This document shows, piece after piece, positions 1 to 8,797 of a stretch of 18,284 bases of DNA. The first letter of the stretch is position 1, and each line of letters begins with the position of its first letter. The DNA is from Bacteroidota bacterium. Lineage in GTDB: Bacteria; Bacteroidota; Bacteroidia; UKL13-3. Under the pieces are notes generated by a model that had not been told where the DNA came from, made no database searches, and saw only the letters and a list, made by a program, of their open reading frames with translations. Made by a program: the position numbers and the translations under genes. The stretch spans positions 1-18,284 of the forward strand of contig RGVD01000025.1 of assembly GCA_010027395.1 (NCBI GenBank), read 5' to 3'.

Positions 1-3000
1 CTACAAATGCGGCTGTTTCAATTACCGGATTGGTCTATAGGACTTCAAGCACTGGAACAAATATTGCCAGCAGTAATTTAATACATGGTTTATATAGTGC
101 TTCTCAAAATAATGCCGCTCTTATTACGGGTATTGATGTTTCTGATGGAAATGCCTCAACTGTAAATAATATGATTAGATTAGGTTTAGATTCTAATGGA
201 GCTTCAATTGTTGGAGCGCCAACCTTAAGAGGTATTGCCAAAACTGGCATTGCTGCATCAACGAATGCAAGTAGCATTCTATTTAACACCGTTTATATTG
301 GTGGAACAGTTGATAATTCTTTATCTGGTGACACCAATAGAACCTATGCATTCTACAGAAATGGAACCGGTGCCGATACAGTGGTAAATAATATTTTCTA
401 CAATATCAGAACAAACTCTACAGCTTCAGTTGCAAGACATTTTGCAACAGCTATAAGCGCTAATACTGATTTGAGAATGGACTATAATTTATTGAAGGGT
501 GATTCAATCGGATTGTATGGCACTGCATCATACTACACTGTTCCATCATGGAAAAGCGGTTCAAGTGTGGATGCCAATTCAGTAGCTTCAACAATGGATT
601 TTATCAATGCCATTGGAGATAAAAACTCAATTGACTTGCATGTAAATGCTTCTATTGCAACTGCAGTTGAAGCATATGGAATTGCAGTAAATGGAACAGG
701 AACTAATTTGGATTATGATGGTCAAACAAGATCTGGTTTAACACCACATGACCTAGGTGCTGATGCTGGAAACTTTATAGCTAAAGATGTAGCTGCACCA
801 TCAATATCATACACTGCTATACCTAGCGACCAATTTACAAACGATAGAACAATAACTGCAACCATTACTGATGCTACAGGTGTTTATGTAACCGGTTCAT
901 TCAGACCAAGGGTTTACTTTAAGAAATATACGACAGGTACTTGGTATTCAAATGTTGGAAGTTTAACTTCAGGTTCTGGAACTAGCGGAACATGGCAGTT
1001 CACACTGAGTGCATCTACAATGGGTGGTTTAGTGGCTACTGACACAGTTTATTATTTTGTAACAGCTCAAGATATTACAAGTTCTAATAACTTAGGTTCT
1101 TATCCTGGAGGTATTGAAGGATCTAATGTAAATACGATTAGCACATATCCAACGCCATTCGTGTTTAATATTAAACCTTTAGTTTCTGGGGTATATACTG
1201 TTGGTTCTGGAAGCACTTTTGCTAACTTAACGGGTGTGGGTGGCTTCTTCGATTTTATAAACAACTCTGTAATGTCTGGGAATGTAATAGCAAATATTAC
1301 TAGTGATATTGAAGAACCTGGAACTATTGAATTAAATCAATTTACCCAAGCTGGAGCTGGTGGATTTACTGTAACCATTTCGCCTGATGCGGCCAGCTTG
1401 AGAGTAATAGCTGGTAATGTTACAACCTCAAACTCCGCATTAATAAGATTGAATGGTGCTGATAGATTAATAATTGATGGAAGTTTTAATAGTAGTGGCA
1501 AATACTTAAGAATTATGAACAGAGCTAACACCGCTGGTACCATTAACTTGTATAATGATGCTAAGTATAATACCATAGCAAATTGCTATGTTCAAGGTGT
1601 AAATGCTATTACAACTAACGCTACTGTTGCTAATACAACCTTTGGAATAATAAATTTAACTACTGCAGCAATAAACGGAACAGGTAACGATTCAAACACG
1701 ATTAAATCATGTATTTTTAGTGATACCACAGGAAGTGCAATGACCAATGCAACAGGAACAAACAAGCCTTCTGTTGGAATTATTTCTCAAACATCAAATA
1801 CCTTGATTGGAAATGATGGTATAAACGTATCTAATTGTGAGTTTAAAAACATTAGATACTATGATGTAAATATTTCTACAACAGGTGGTGATTATTGGAA
1901 TATTTACAATAACTCTATTTATGCTGATAATGATAGTAGCTTTGTTCAAACAAATTTTATATATGTTCAAGGCGGTGGCGGACACAGCATTCGTAAAAAT
2001 AGTATGGGAGGTTCTGCTCCTGATAGAAGTGGCGCACCTTATATTTTCAGATCAAACAGCTTTATTAAACCATTATATTTATCGAGTGCTTCAAGCATTC
2101 CAACTACGATTGATAGTAATACTTTTGGTAACATGTCATCGGAAGGCTCACCGGGATCTAGTGGCATAAACTATGTTATGCATATTTCTGCGGCTAATGC
2201 TACTACCATTGTAAAAAATAACATTATAGGAGGTGCATTTAACCCTTGGGATACAATAGTAGCTAATGGTGCTTTATATGGCTCTTACATTTCGGCACCT
2301 TGTACATACACAAATAATATTATTGGAAATCTTTACACCAAAACAGGAACAACTGGATATGTAGCAGGTATAAATATTGGAACTATTTCTGGAACTGCTA
2401 ACTTCACTGACAATATAGTTAGGGATATTACCCACCCTTATAATTCAGTAGCATATGGTGCTCAAGGACCAATTGGAATTTATTTACTTCCGGGAAGTAC
2501 AGACATTGTTAATGTTGAAAGAAACACTATTTACAATATCAGTGCATATACCGGTGGCTTAATTGCAAGAGGAATACAGGTTGGAATTTCAGGTTCGAAT
2601 GTTGTAAAAATAAATGCAAACAAAATTTATAATATTACAGTAAATGTACCAGGCTCCATTAATTCAACAAATTCGGCCGCCTATGCTGCTGGAATTACTA
2701 CCTCTTCAAGCGGAATAAACACATATACAAATAATCAAATTTCGATTGGGGCAGGTTCAAACCGCAGAGTAATTGGATATTTAAATACCAGTACAGCTAA
2801 TGCAAACTACTTCTACAACAATAGTATTTTCATCAATGGATTTGGTGATACAACCAGTTATGGAATTTACAACCAAGGTGCTGGTACCATTGATGCTGTA
2901 AATAATTTGATTTATAACAAAAGGTCAGGAAATAAAAATGCAACAAAAGGTTTCGCCATTGGTTCTGCTTCTGTGGCATTGAGTTCGACCACTCAGAAAT

Positions 3001-4343
3001 ATAACTCTTTTGTTCTTAAAGACTCCGCTCTAGTATATGAAATTGGTACTAGCGCACTTGGTTGGACTTCATTTAACAATTTGTATTCTTCGGTGTATAA
3101 CACAAACTGGTTAGGATCTACCAATACTGTTTTAGCTGACCAATTGTTTAATGATACAATTAACGACCTCAGTATTAAAACCTCTAATCCTGAATCTTGG
3201 TATGTAAATGGAAAAGGCATTGCATTAAGTAACGTTGCAAACGATTTCAATGGTAATTCACGTTCAACTAGTATTGCTGGTGGCTCAACTGATATTGGAG
3301 CTGTTGAATTCAATACAAATTCTACTCCTCCTTCTGCAATAGAAAGTGGCATTCCATTAACTGCTACTACGACAACTTATACATTCGCAAATCGTCAAAT
3401 TGCATCCATTGAATGGGGTCCAAATGGAACTGTTCCATCAAGTGTAGACATTAAACATTATACAGGAACAGTTTCACCAAGTTTGAATCCAGTAATGAAA
3501 GCTTATAATGGGTACTATGAAATATCTCAAGTGGGTGGTGTTGGATTTGGTTATAATGTTACGCTAAGTTATGACTCTGCCATGTTTGGAAATATTCCTA
3601 GACATAATGAAACAAAAATGGCAATGTTTAATTCAGGTTCATGGTCGAAATTAGCAGCAAGTACACCTAATAACATTTCAGGACAATTAGCAGGAAATAC
3701 GGTTTTGGGTGCAAACACATTGCCAAATATTTTTACAGTTTCTGACACCACAACCATTCCACCTTCGAACATTAATTTAACTATTAACGCCTACTTACAA
3801 GGACTATACATTGGATCTGGAATGATGACCAATGCGCCATTCAATGCAAATGGTATTAGTCCAACAACCTTGGCAGATACTATTACGGTAGAATTACATA
3901 ACAGTAGTACCCAAGCATTGGTATATAGTGTAACTGGATTATTAAGTACTTCTGGAACTTGTACAGTAAGCCTGCCAGCTTCTACAAATGGAAATAGTTA
4001 TTATATTGTATTGACACATCGTAATTCTATTGCCACATGGAGTGCAACACCTGTAACCATGGCTGCAAACGGTTCTACTTATAACTTCACAAACAGCGCT
4101 TCTAAGGCAGCTGGCAATAATTTAGCAGATTTGGGTAGCGGTAAATTCGGCATATACACTGGAGATATTAATCAAGACGGTTCAGTTGATTTTAATGATT
4201 ATCCTGGATTAGACTTTGCAAGTTCAAACGGAGTATTAGGTTACGATGCTAATGATTTGAATGGTGATGCATCAGTGGATTTCAACGATTATCCATTGAT
4301 TGACCTCAACAGTTCAATGGGCGTTATTGTAGTAACACCATAA
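1..4343 (+). CDS. Giant secreted beta-helix/adhesin-like protein, 3' part (5' end outside window)
   Basis: The reading frame is open from position 3 with no convincing start, so the gene enters from the left; about 1446 codons are visible. The sequence is rich in Asn, Thr, Ser, Gly and Ile with repeated YNN, NNxI and NxIYN motifs, as in right-handed parallel beta-helix surface proteins. Two related modules are visible. The first closes near 711-775 with DLGADAGNF. A second starts near 1194 (YTVGSGSTFANLTG) and closes near 3243-3317 with DIGAVEFN. Between them (about 790-1180) lies an Ig/fibronectin-like segment with VYYFVTAQD. The C-terminus (4161-4305) carries two Asp/Asn-rich loops, DINQDGSVDFNDY and DLNGDASVDFNDY, typical of dockerin/EF-hand calcium sites. 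No T9SS sorting domain follows, which is odd for a Bacteroidota surface protein. Role inferred: adhesion or surface structure. Ligand unknown. Confidence 0.9.
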   Translation, partial: TNAAVSITGLVYRTSSTGTNIASSNLIHGLYSASQNNAALITGIDVSDGNASTVNNMIRLGLDSNGASIVGAPTLRGIAKTGIAASTNASSILFNTVYIGGTVDNSLSGDTNRTYAFYRNGTGADTVVNNIFYNIRTNSTASVARHFATAISANTDLRMDYNLLKGDSIGLYGTASYYTVPSWKSGSSVDANSVASTMDFINAIGDKNSIDLHVNASIATAVEAYGIAVNGTGTNLDYDGQTRSGLTPHDLGADAGNFIAKDVAAPSISYTAIPSDQFTNDRTITATITDATGVYVTGSFRPRVYFKKYTTGTWYSNVGSLTSGSGTSGTWQFTLSASTMGGLVATDTVYYFVTAQDITSSNNLGSYPGGIEGSNVNTISTYPTPFVFNIKPLVSGVYTVGSGSTFANLTGVGGFFDFINNSVMSGNVIANITSDIEEPGTIELNQFTQAGAGGFTVTISPDAASLRVIAGNVTTSNSALIRLNGADRLIIDGSFNSSGKYLRIMNRANTAGTINLYNDAKYNTIANCYVQGVNAITTNATVANTTFGIINLTTAAINGTGNDSNTIKSCIFSDTTGSAMTNATGTNKPSVGIISQTSNTLIGNDGINVSNCEFKNIRYYDVNISTTGGDYWNIYNNSIYADNDSSFVQTNFIYVQGGGGHSIRKNSMGGSAPDRSGAPYIFRSNSFIKPLYLSSASSIPTTIDSNTFGNMSSEGSPGSSGINYVMHISAANATTIVKNNIIGGAFNPWDTIVANGALYGSYISAPCTYTNNIIGNLYTKTGTTGYVAGINIGTISGTANFTDNIVRDITHPYNSVAYGAQGPIGIYLLPGSTDIVNVERNTIYNISAYTGGLIARGIQVGISGSNVVKINANKIYNITVNVPGSINSTNSAAYAAGITTSSSGINTYTNNQISIGAGSNRRVIGYLNTSTANANYFYNNSIFINGFGDTTSYGIYNQGAGTIDAVNNLIYNKRSGNKNATKGFAIGSASVALSSTTQKYNSFVLKDSALVYEIGTSALGWTSFNNLYSSVYNTNWLGSTNTVLADQLFNDTINDLSIKTSNPESWYVNGKGIALSNVANDFNGNSRSTSIAGGSTDIGAVEFNTNSTPPSAIESGIPLTATTTTYTFANRQIASIEWGPNGTVPSSVDIKHYTGTVSPSLNPVMKAYNGYYEISQVGGVGFGYNVTLSYDSAMFGNIPRHNETKMAMFNSGSWSKLAASTPNNISGQLAGNTVLGANTLPNIFTVSDTTTIPPSNINLTINAYLQGLYIGSGMMTNAPFNANGISPTTLADTITVELHNSSTQALVYSVTGLLSTSGTCTVSLPASTNGNSYYIVLTHRNSIATWSATPVTMAANGSTYNFTNSASKAAGNNLADLGSGKFGIYTGDINQDGSVDFNDYPGLDFASSNGVLGYDANDLNGDASVDFNDYPLIDLNSSMGVIVVTP

Positions 4344-4361
4344 TTTATTCAAACTAAAATG

Positions 4362-4395
4362 AAAGCCCATCTAACTTCGGTTAAATGGGCTTTTT
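4362..4395 (+). terminator. Rho-independent terminator of the adhesin gene, TTCG loop
   Basis: AAAGCCCAT (4362-4370) pairs with ATGGGCTTT (4385-4393). Inside, TAAC and GTTA (4372-4375, 4380-4383) close a TTCG tetraloop, leaving one C/A mismatch. A run of six T (4391-4396) follows. It begins 19 bases after the stop codon, so it should end the adhesin transcript. Confidence 0.93.
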
Positions 4396-4396
4396 T

Positions 4397-4690
4397 ATTT
4401 CTATCTCTTATCTCTTATTGTAACAAACTACTTTCATTATTTAAGGTCTTCACAAATCACACTTACAATATAAAGTAACTGAATCAAAGTATCTAGGATA
4501 ATGAAAGCTATAGCAAACGATTACCAGACTATTGGTTATCTGATGAATGTTATTACCCCTCAGGCAAACCATAGTCTTGCATTATCTGAATGGAATGTAT
4601 GCGTTTTTAATCCTTCATTCTCATACATTTTATAATTTGAATTACTTATAGATGTGTAATTATAGATTTGCTAAATCTCACCATCCATGC
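4397..4690. other. Intergenic stretch, no gene seen
   Basis: This lies between two convergent genes. A 44-codon ORF at 4501-4635 has no recognisable features. A small hairpin, AGATTT-GCT-AAATCT (4664-4678), sits just past the stop of the minus-strand Plug-like gene. It has no T run, so it is at best a weak terminator for that gene. Nothing else was found. Confidence 0.6.
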
Positions 4691-5953
4691 TTATTGATTA
4701 TTTGACTTAAACAATCTGGTTCCAATTAATTCATCATAACCCCATTGTTGGTTTTTGGTATAAACCAAAATCAAATATTCATTCTCGGTTTGAAAGTGAT
4801 TGCCTTCATAAGGTGTTTCATCTGGTTTCCCATCTGCTCCTTTTGTGGCATAACAATACTCATACCTACCTTGCTTTAATGGCATTTCAAGTTCATAACG
4901 GGCTCTGTTGCGATTGAAATACATTTTGTACTCAGGCAACAATTTCCAATCGCTTAATTCACCAAACACATATACATCATCAGCGTTCATGGTTCCTGGA
5001 GATGACAAATAAAACTGCGTAATGGCATAGTCACCATCAATATCGCCATTCAATCCATCTTTGTTTTGAATGAGCCTCTTGCCATTGTAATCAGTATATT
5101 GAAAATATTGATTTGAACCTTTGCTTTCATCCATCATAAGCATCAAATGCACCACACTGTCTATCCATTTGCTTCTCACATTTTGGCTATACGTTCTCAA
5201 ACTTCTGATATCAAAAAATCTAAACTCATTCCCACCATTAAATAAGGTCTTATCTACATAGTTATAATCCAATTTAGTTCCAGTAGAAAACTGCGGTTTT
5301 AAACCTGTCAAAGCATTATCCCATCTATAATTTTGCAACACCACTATCTTTATATCTTGTAAAGGATTGGGAACCGTATTGGCATTGTATTCAACTGTGA
5401 AATTCAATTCTTGTTTTGTAAACCTAAACTCAGCTAAGGCAGGCGGATGAGCTGAAGCTTCTATTTGTGTAGCTTGATTAATTATCAAAAACCTGCGTGT
5501 GAGCACCACATTTTCTTCATCAAAATTGCGGTAGACTTTCAATATATAATTACCCGCGATATAAGGTTTGATGGTTTCATTTGGAAACAACAAATTATAG
5601 TGAACGTATTTGGTGTAGGTATTACTCGAAAATTTCCAATCCGTAATATTGTCAAAGTCCATGCCTCGCAGATACTGATTTTTGTTCAGGTCTGTGGCTT
5701 GCCAATTGGCATCACAATGGATAATAGTATATTGAAAATTCTCGTTTTTTGTACCCATCACATCAAAGCTAAGCCTTAGTTGCTCTGCTGTGTTCAGGCC
5801 AATCATAGCATACCTATCTTCAGAACTAGATTTACTAAGCACAACTGTTTTAACATTAGGGTCTGGTATCAAGTTATCATTTGCATTTTGAGCAAATGCA
5901 AAACTTATTGTAAAAAAATAAAATGCAGAAAAAAACCATTTATATCGCATCAT
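4691..5953 (-). CDS. T9SS Plug-like protein (DUF5103 family)
   Basis: The product is about 420 aa. The chosen start (ATG at 5953, or the adjacent one at 5950) places a signal peptide at once: MRYKWFFSAFYFFTISFAFA, cleaved before QNAN. An ORF extension to 6058 adds 35 residues ahead of this signal, so I reject it. The mature protein is beta-rich with repeated aromatic motifs (FQYTIIHCDANWQ, YLRGMDFDNITDW, GNYILKVYRN, FRFFDIRSLR). These are characteristic of the DUF5103 family, now named the type IX secretion system plug domain. In Flavobacterium the Plug protein closes the periplasmic side of the SprA translocon when no PorV-bound cargo is engaged; the same role here is inferred from family. 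The gene is monocistronic by position, convergent with the adhesin gene. No Shine-Dalgarno is visible, as usual in the phylum. Recognition is by motif memory, not a database search. Confidence 0.85.
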   Translation of the reverse strand: MMRYKWFFSAFYFFTISFAFAQNANDNLIPDPNVKTVVLSKSSSEDRYAMIGLNTAEQLRLSFDVMGTKNENFQYTIIHCDANWQATDLNKNQYLRGMDFDNITDWKFSSNTYTKYVHYNLLFPNETIKPYIAGNYILKVYRNFDEENVVLTRRFLIINQATQIEASAHPPALAEFRFTKQELNFTVEYNANTVPNPLQDIKIVVLQNYRWDNALTGLKPQFSTGTKLDYNYVDKTLFNGGNEFRFFDIRSLRTYSQNVRSKWIDSVVHLMLMMDESKGSNQYFQYTDYNGKRLIQNKDGLNGDIDGDYAITQFYLSSPGTMNADDVYVFGELSDWKLLPEYKMYFNRNRARYELEMPLKQGRYEYCYATKGADGKPDETPYEGNHFQTENEYLILVYTKNQQWGYDELIGTRLFKSNNQ

Positions 5954-6060
5954 ACATTGATAGAAAATAAGATGCCAAGATATTATACTAGGTGCAAAAT
6001 AAAAATTGAAATGTAAAGGAGGGTTGGTTCCGAAATAGGTAAAGATGCTTCTCTTCATTG

Positions 6061-6119
6061 CATTTCGTTCAGCATGACGAAGTGCTTCCGAGCTTGGTCC
6101 TGAGTGCAGCAGAGGAACT
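6061..6119 (+). repeat. 59-bp direct repeat, copy 1
   Basis: It matches 6220-6278 at 56 of 59 positions (ungapped). The 3' half contains GGTCCTGAGTGCAGCAGAG, reminiscent of the GGTCCTGAG... intergenic repeats widespread in Bacteroidota. It begins just upstream of the longest possible start of the Plug-like ORF. Confidence 0.9.
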
Positions 6120-6136
6120 TAAGGCCTCATCCCCCG

Positions 6137-6157
6137 CCCTTCTCCTAAGGAGAAGGG
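6137..6157. repeat. GC-rich palindrome
   Basis: CCCTTCTCCT (6137-6146) and AGGAGAAGGG (6148-6157) form perfect 10-base arms around one A. It lies between the two 59-bp repeats. Its form resembles the CCCCCTT/AAGGGGG palindromes elsewhere in this window. Confidence 0.85.
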
Positions 6158-6219
6158 AGTAGCATTCGTGGAGTGATTGGCTAACAGGTGTAGGTGGTAT
6201 TAGATGCTCCATTCCATTC

Positions 6220-6278
6220 CATTTCATTCAGCATGACGAAGTGCTTCCGAGCATGGTCCTGAGTGCAGCAGAGTAACT
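6220..6278 (+). repeat. 59-bp direct repeat, copy 2
   Basis: Second copy, 159 bp downstream of the first and in the same orientation. Three substitutions distinguish the two copies; no indels. Confidence 0.9.
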
Positions 6279-6440
6279 ATTCGATATTATTTAAAAATGA
6301 AAACAATTTATGAAAGATGATGACTCATTTAACACTTGCGAGGGTCCTTAAAATCTGGCTCCGCGCTCGGAATGGAGGTAAGTAAATAAAAAATGAATCT
6401 TAATATTTTCAGAACGAGTCAGTGGCCATAAGCTTGGGTC

Positions 6441-6472
6441 ATTCCCCCTTCGAAGGGGGTTGGGGGATGTTG
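6441..6472 (+). repeat. CCCCCTTCGAAGGGGG palindrome with GGGGATGTTG tail, copy 1
   Basis: 6444-6459 is a perfect 16-bp palindrome. The tail TTGGGGGATGTTG follows. The same unit recurs at 18102-18134 with a slightly different centre, and a diverged form is at 8932-8966. Confidence 0.9.
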
Positions 6473-6531
6473 TCCATTTTGAGTACTTGAACTCATTTGA
6501 ACAAAGCATCTATCTAATATTATTTCTTTTT

Positions 6532-6551
6532 CATTTTGAAGCATTAAAAGG
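6532..6551. repeat. AAAAGG-type hairpin, degenerate copy
   Basis: CATTTTGA-AGCA-TTAAAAGG is followed by AAACAAAAAC. It corresponds to the perfect hairpin at 18265-18284 (CCTTTTGA-GGCA-TCAAAAGG) with substitutions in both arms. Confidence 0.6.
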
Positions 6552-6594
6552 AAACAAAAACACTTCGAATGATTTTATCGATAACCTGCCCAGA

Positions 6595-6639
6595 CCCTTC
6601 GACTCCCCTCATGGTGACAACCCACACACTGTGAAAATC
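6595..6639. repeat. CTTCGACTCC-type element plus shared 17-mer
   Basis: CCCTTCGACTCCCCTCATGG (6595-6614) resembles the CTTCGACTCCGCTC... repeat family of Bacteroidota intergenic DNA. It is followed at 6623-6639 by CACACACTGTGAAAATC, found identically at 8874-8890. Confidence 0.7.
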
Positions 6640-6663
6640 ATCATAATATTGAAAAATCTATTG

Positions 6664-6688
6664 AAAAATTTTAACCATACAAATGGCT
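6664..6688 (-). terminator. Weak candidate terminator of dnaB
   Basis: On the minus strand, just after the dnaB stop, AGCCAT-TTGT-ATGGTT forms a 6-bp stem with one G-U pair, followed by TAAAATTTTT. The stem is short and the T run broken, so this is tentative. Confidence 0.35.
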
Positions 6689-6699
6689 AATATTATTTG

Positions 6700-8235
6700 T
6701 TAGAATGGTGCAGGACCTGAATTATCATCATCATCATTGTTCCAAGTATTGATTTTAGAACTAATGGTAATGCTTCCTGGATTCGGAGAATCACTGGTCA
6801 TCATATCTTGTTCTTGGCCGTAGTTAGCATCAAGATCGGCAAACTTGGTGTATTTACCGATATACCTTAAACGAATTTTTGCAGTTTCACCATTTCTATG
6901 CTTGGCAATGATAAGCTCTGCCTGACCATGAGTAGGGGTTCCATCTTCCCATTCTTGTAAATCATAATACTCAGGTCGATAAATAAACATTACCATATCC
7001 GCATCCTGCTCAATAGATCCAGATTCACGCAAATCACTCAACATTGGTGTGGCAGTGTTTCCACGTTTCTCACCTGCACGACTTAACTGTGCCAAAGCAA
7101 TCACAGGTACATCAAGCTCTTTGGCCAATGCCTTTAATGAACGTGACACATAACTTACCTCTTGCTCACGGTTACCATTCTTGTTATTAGGATCATCACC
7201 ACGCATCAACTGAAGGTAATCAATTACAATCATTTCAATATTGTGTTGCTGTTTCAACCTACGGCACTTAGCTCTTAATTCAAATACAGTTAAAGCTGGG
7301 GTATCATCAATAAAGATAGGTGCATCGTTTAGCTTGGCTATACGGGTATTCAATTGTTGCCATTCATGATCGGCAAGGGTACCTCGCTTTAATTTATCAC
7401 CTTCAATTTCGGCCTCGCTGCTAAGCATACGTGTTACCAATTGCTTACTGCTCATCTCTAGTGAGAATATGGCTATGCTTCTTGGTTTTTCTTCAGCTAT
7501 CAATGATGCATTACGAGCCAAACTCAATGCCAAAGCCGTTTTACCCATACCTGGACGGGCAGCTATGATAATCAAATCTGATTTCTGGAAACCAGCAGTC
7601 ACTTTATCCAAGCGGGCAAAACCAGAAGATATTCCAGTCATTCCACCCTCTTTATCCTTTAAACTGTTTATTTCAACCAAGGCTTCCTTCACCACAGCGT
7701 TGATACCTCTTACATCCTTTTTGATATTGCCTTGAGATACTTCAAAAAGCTTACGCTCGCTGCTATCTAATAATTCAAAAGCATCTTTATCATCCTCAAA
7801 AGCTTCAGTTTGTATTTCAGTGGATATTCGAATCAACTCACGTTGCAAAAACTTCTCAGCTATGATTTGTGCATGGTATTTTATGTTGGCTGCCGATGAA
7901 ACTTTATTGGTAAGTTGGGTGATATAATACGCCCCTCCTACTACATCCAAAACAGCTTTCTTTCTGAGGTCAGAAGTAACAGTTAAAATATCAATTGGCT
8001 CTGCACGGCTAAACAAATCCACCATGCTTTGAAAAATCATTTGGTGGGCTTCTTTGTAAAAAGATGCTACTTTTAAGATTTCAGCCACCTCTGTAATGGC
8101 CGTTTTTTCGAGCATGAGGGCACCCAATACCGCTTCTTCCAGGTCAGTGGCCTGTGGGGGTAGTTTCCCACCTTCTATCACAGTATTTGCACTTAGTCTT
8201 GGTTTGCGTTTGGTATTTGAGTAATATTCTGCCAT
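6700..8235 (-). CDS. dnaB: Replicative DNA helicase DnaB
   Basis: The 511-aa protein is the hexameric ring helicase that unwinds DNA ahead of the replication fork and recruits primase. The N-terminal helical domain runs from about 25 to 130 (LPPQATDLEEAVLGALML is the usual opening). A linker follows, then the RecA-like ATPase from about 200. Walker A is ARPGMGKT (226-233), Walker B IVIDYLQL (336-343). ALAQLSR (380-386), DLRESGSIEQDADMV (401-415) and KHRNG (445-449) are family motifs. The C-terminal tail is acidic (WNNDDDDNSGPAPF), a feature often seen in single-strand-binding partners and possibly used for protein contacts. The start ATG at 8235 gives the normal N-terminus; the leader is A-rich with no Shine-Dalgarno. 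No frameshift or missing motif. It stands alone between two repeat-rich spacers. Confidence 0.98.
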   Translation of the reverse strand: MAEYYSNTKRKPRLSANTVIEGGKLPPQATDLEEAVLGALMLEKTAITEVAEILKVASFYKEAHQMIFQSMVDLFSRAEPIDILTVTSDLRKKAVLDVVGGAYYITQLTNKVSSAANIKYHAQIIAEKFLQRELIRISTEIQTEAFEDDKDAFELLDSSERKLFEVSQGNIKKDVRGINAVVKEALVEINSLKDKEGGMTGISSGFARLDKVTAGFQKSDLIIIAARPGMGKTALALSLARNASLIAEEKPRSIAIFSLEMSSKQLVTRMLSSEAEIEGDKLKRGTLADHEWQQLNTRIAKLNDAPIFIDDTPALTVFELRAKCRRLKQQHNIEMIVIDYLQLMRGDDPNNKNGNREQEVSYVSRSLKALAKELDVPVIALAQLSRAGEKRGNTATPMLSDLRESGSIEQDADMVMFIYRPEYYDLQEWEDGTPTHGQAELIIAKHRNGETAKIRLRYIGKYTKFADLDANYGQEQDMMTSDSPNPGSITISSKINTWNNDDDDNSGPAPF

Positions 8236-8265
8236 TTTTTGTATTTAACTAAAATTATATAGCTC

Positions 8266-8300
8266 CGAAGATAGGTTTATTAAAATGATTTAAAATCAAA
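8266..8300 (-). promoter_or_regulatory. Candidate dnaB promoter (Bacteroidota type)
   Basis: On the minus strand, TTTG (8300-8297) lies 23 bases before TATCTTCG (8273-8266). This is one mismatch from the TAnnTTTG -7 element, and 23 is within the TTG-N17-23-TAnnTTTG spacing described for Flavobacterium. The predicted leader to the ATG is roughly 25-30 bases. Confidence 0.4.
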
Positions 8301-8671
8301 TTTCTGTTGTTAACAAAATAAATAAATAATGTGTGTTGGGTGTTTATAGCTTTTTTAAAAACGGCTAAAAACCTATAAATCAAATAGGCATTATTAACAA
8401 TTCAAGCCTTACTACTTTTTAGATTTCGATAAGTCTCTCATAAGTTCAATTCAGCAATTGTATAGCATTCAGCTACATAATAATTTCCTAACATAGAAAA
8501 GGTGAACATCCCAAGGCTTTGATAAATAAAACCATTACTCTATTGATTTACATGCTTGCAATACCGATTTAGACTTGAACTGTAATTCTATATAATTGGC
8601 ACAAAAATATTTAGTGAAGTGGGGTGGTAAGAGCCGACCATTAAAAAAACATCGGAAAATAGTTTTCTTCC

Positions 8672-8689
8672 ATTCCAATGCATTGGAAT
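8672..8689. repeat. Perfect 18-bp palindrome ATTCCAATGCATTGGAAT
   Basis: Arms ATTCCAATG and CATTGGAAT are exact reverse complements with no spacer. It could be an operator-like site or one more repeat; no adjacent gene suggests a target. Confidence 0.8.
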
Positions 8690-8715
8690 CTTAATCATGG
8701 TGCATTATGGTCGAT

Positions 8716-8748
8716 GAGCGGAGCCGAAACACCATTTCGACTCCTCTC
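8716..8748. repeat. GAGCGGAG(T/C)CGA-type hairpin repeat
   Basis: GAGCGGAGCCGAAA (8716-8729) and TTTCGACTCCTCTC (8735-8748) pair at 12 of 14 positions around CACCA. The left arm shares GAGCGGAG(C/T)CGA with the element at 17877-17900. Confidence 0.75.
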
Positions 8749-8797
8749 AATGAACGTTTCCTTGCCGCTGCTATGTTTTTGCCAACTTGATCGCTCT

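Larger units (their letters stand above)
5954..6699. other. Gene-free, repeat-rich spacer between the Plug-like gene and dnaB
   Basis: About 750 bp separate two minus-strand genes. It holds two direct copies of a 59-bp element, two GC-rich palindromes, an AAAAGG-type hairpin, a CTTCGACTCC-type element and a 17-bp sequence shared with the region upstream of dnaB. A 76-codon ORF at 6460-6690 starts inside a palindrome and is built of repeat sequence, so I do not call it a gene. Confidence 0.7.

Noticed and set aside
1885..2169. 94-codon ORF inside the adhesin gene
   Set aside because: Frame-shifted shadow of the AT-rich repetitive adhesin coding region.
4501..4635. 44-codon ORF starting MKAIANDYQTIGY
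   Set aside because: No recognisable motif, signal or conserved context between two convergent genes; chance ORF is the simpler reading.
5968..6000. Promoter for the Plug-like gene (TATCTTGG on the minus strand, 5982-5975)
   Set aside because: The nearest TTG is only 12 bases upstream, outside the 17-23 range, and the -7 box has a mismatch.
5780..6016. 78-codon plus-strand ORF antisense to the Plug-like gene
   Set aside because: Shadow frame of a well-supported gene; Lys/Cys-rich low-quality sequence.
5954..6058. N-terminal extension of the Plug-like protein to ATG 6058
   Set aside because: It puts 35 residues before a clean signal peptide that starts at 5953/5950, and reaches the edge of a 59-bp repeat.
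6061..6278. CRISPR array from two direct repeats
   Set aside because: Only two 59-bp units, spacer of 100 bp containing a palindrome, and no cas genes nearby.
6460..6690. 76-codon plus-strand ORF
   Set aside because: It starts inside the GGGGATGTTG palindrome tail and is made of repeat sequence; no protein-like features.
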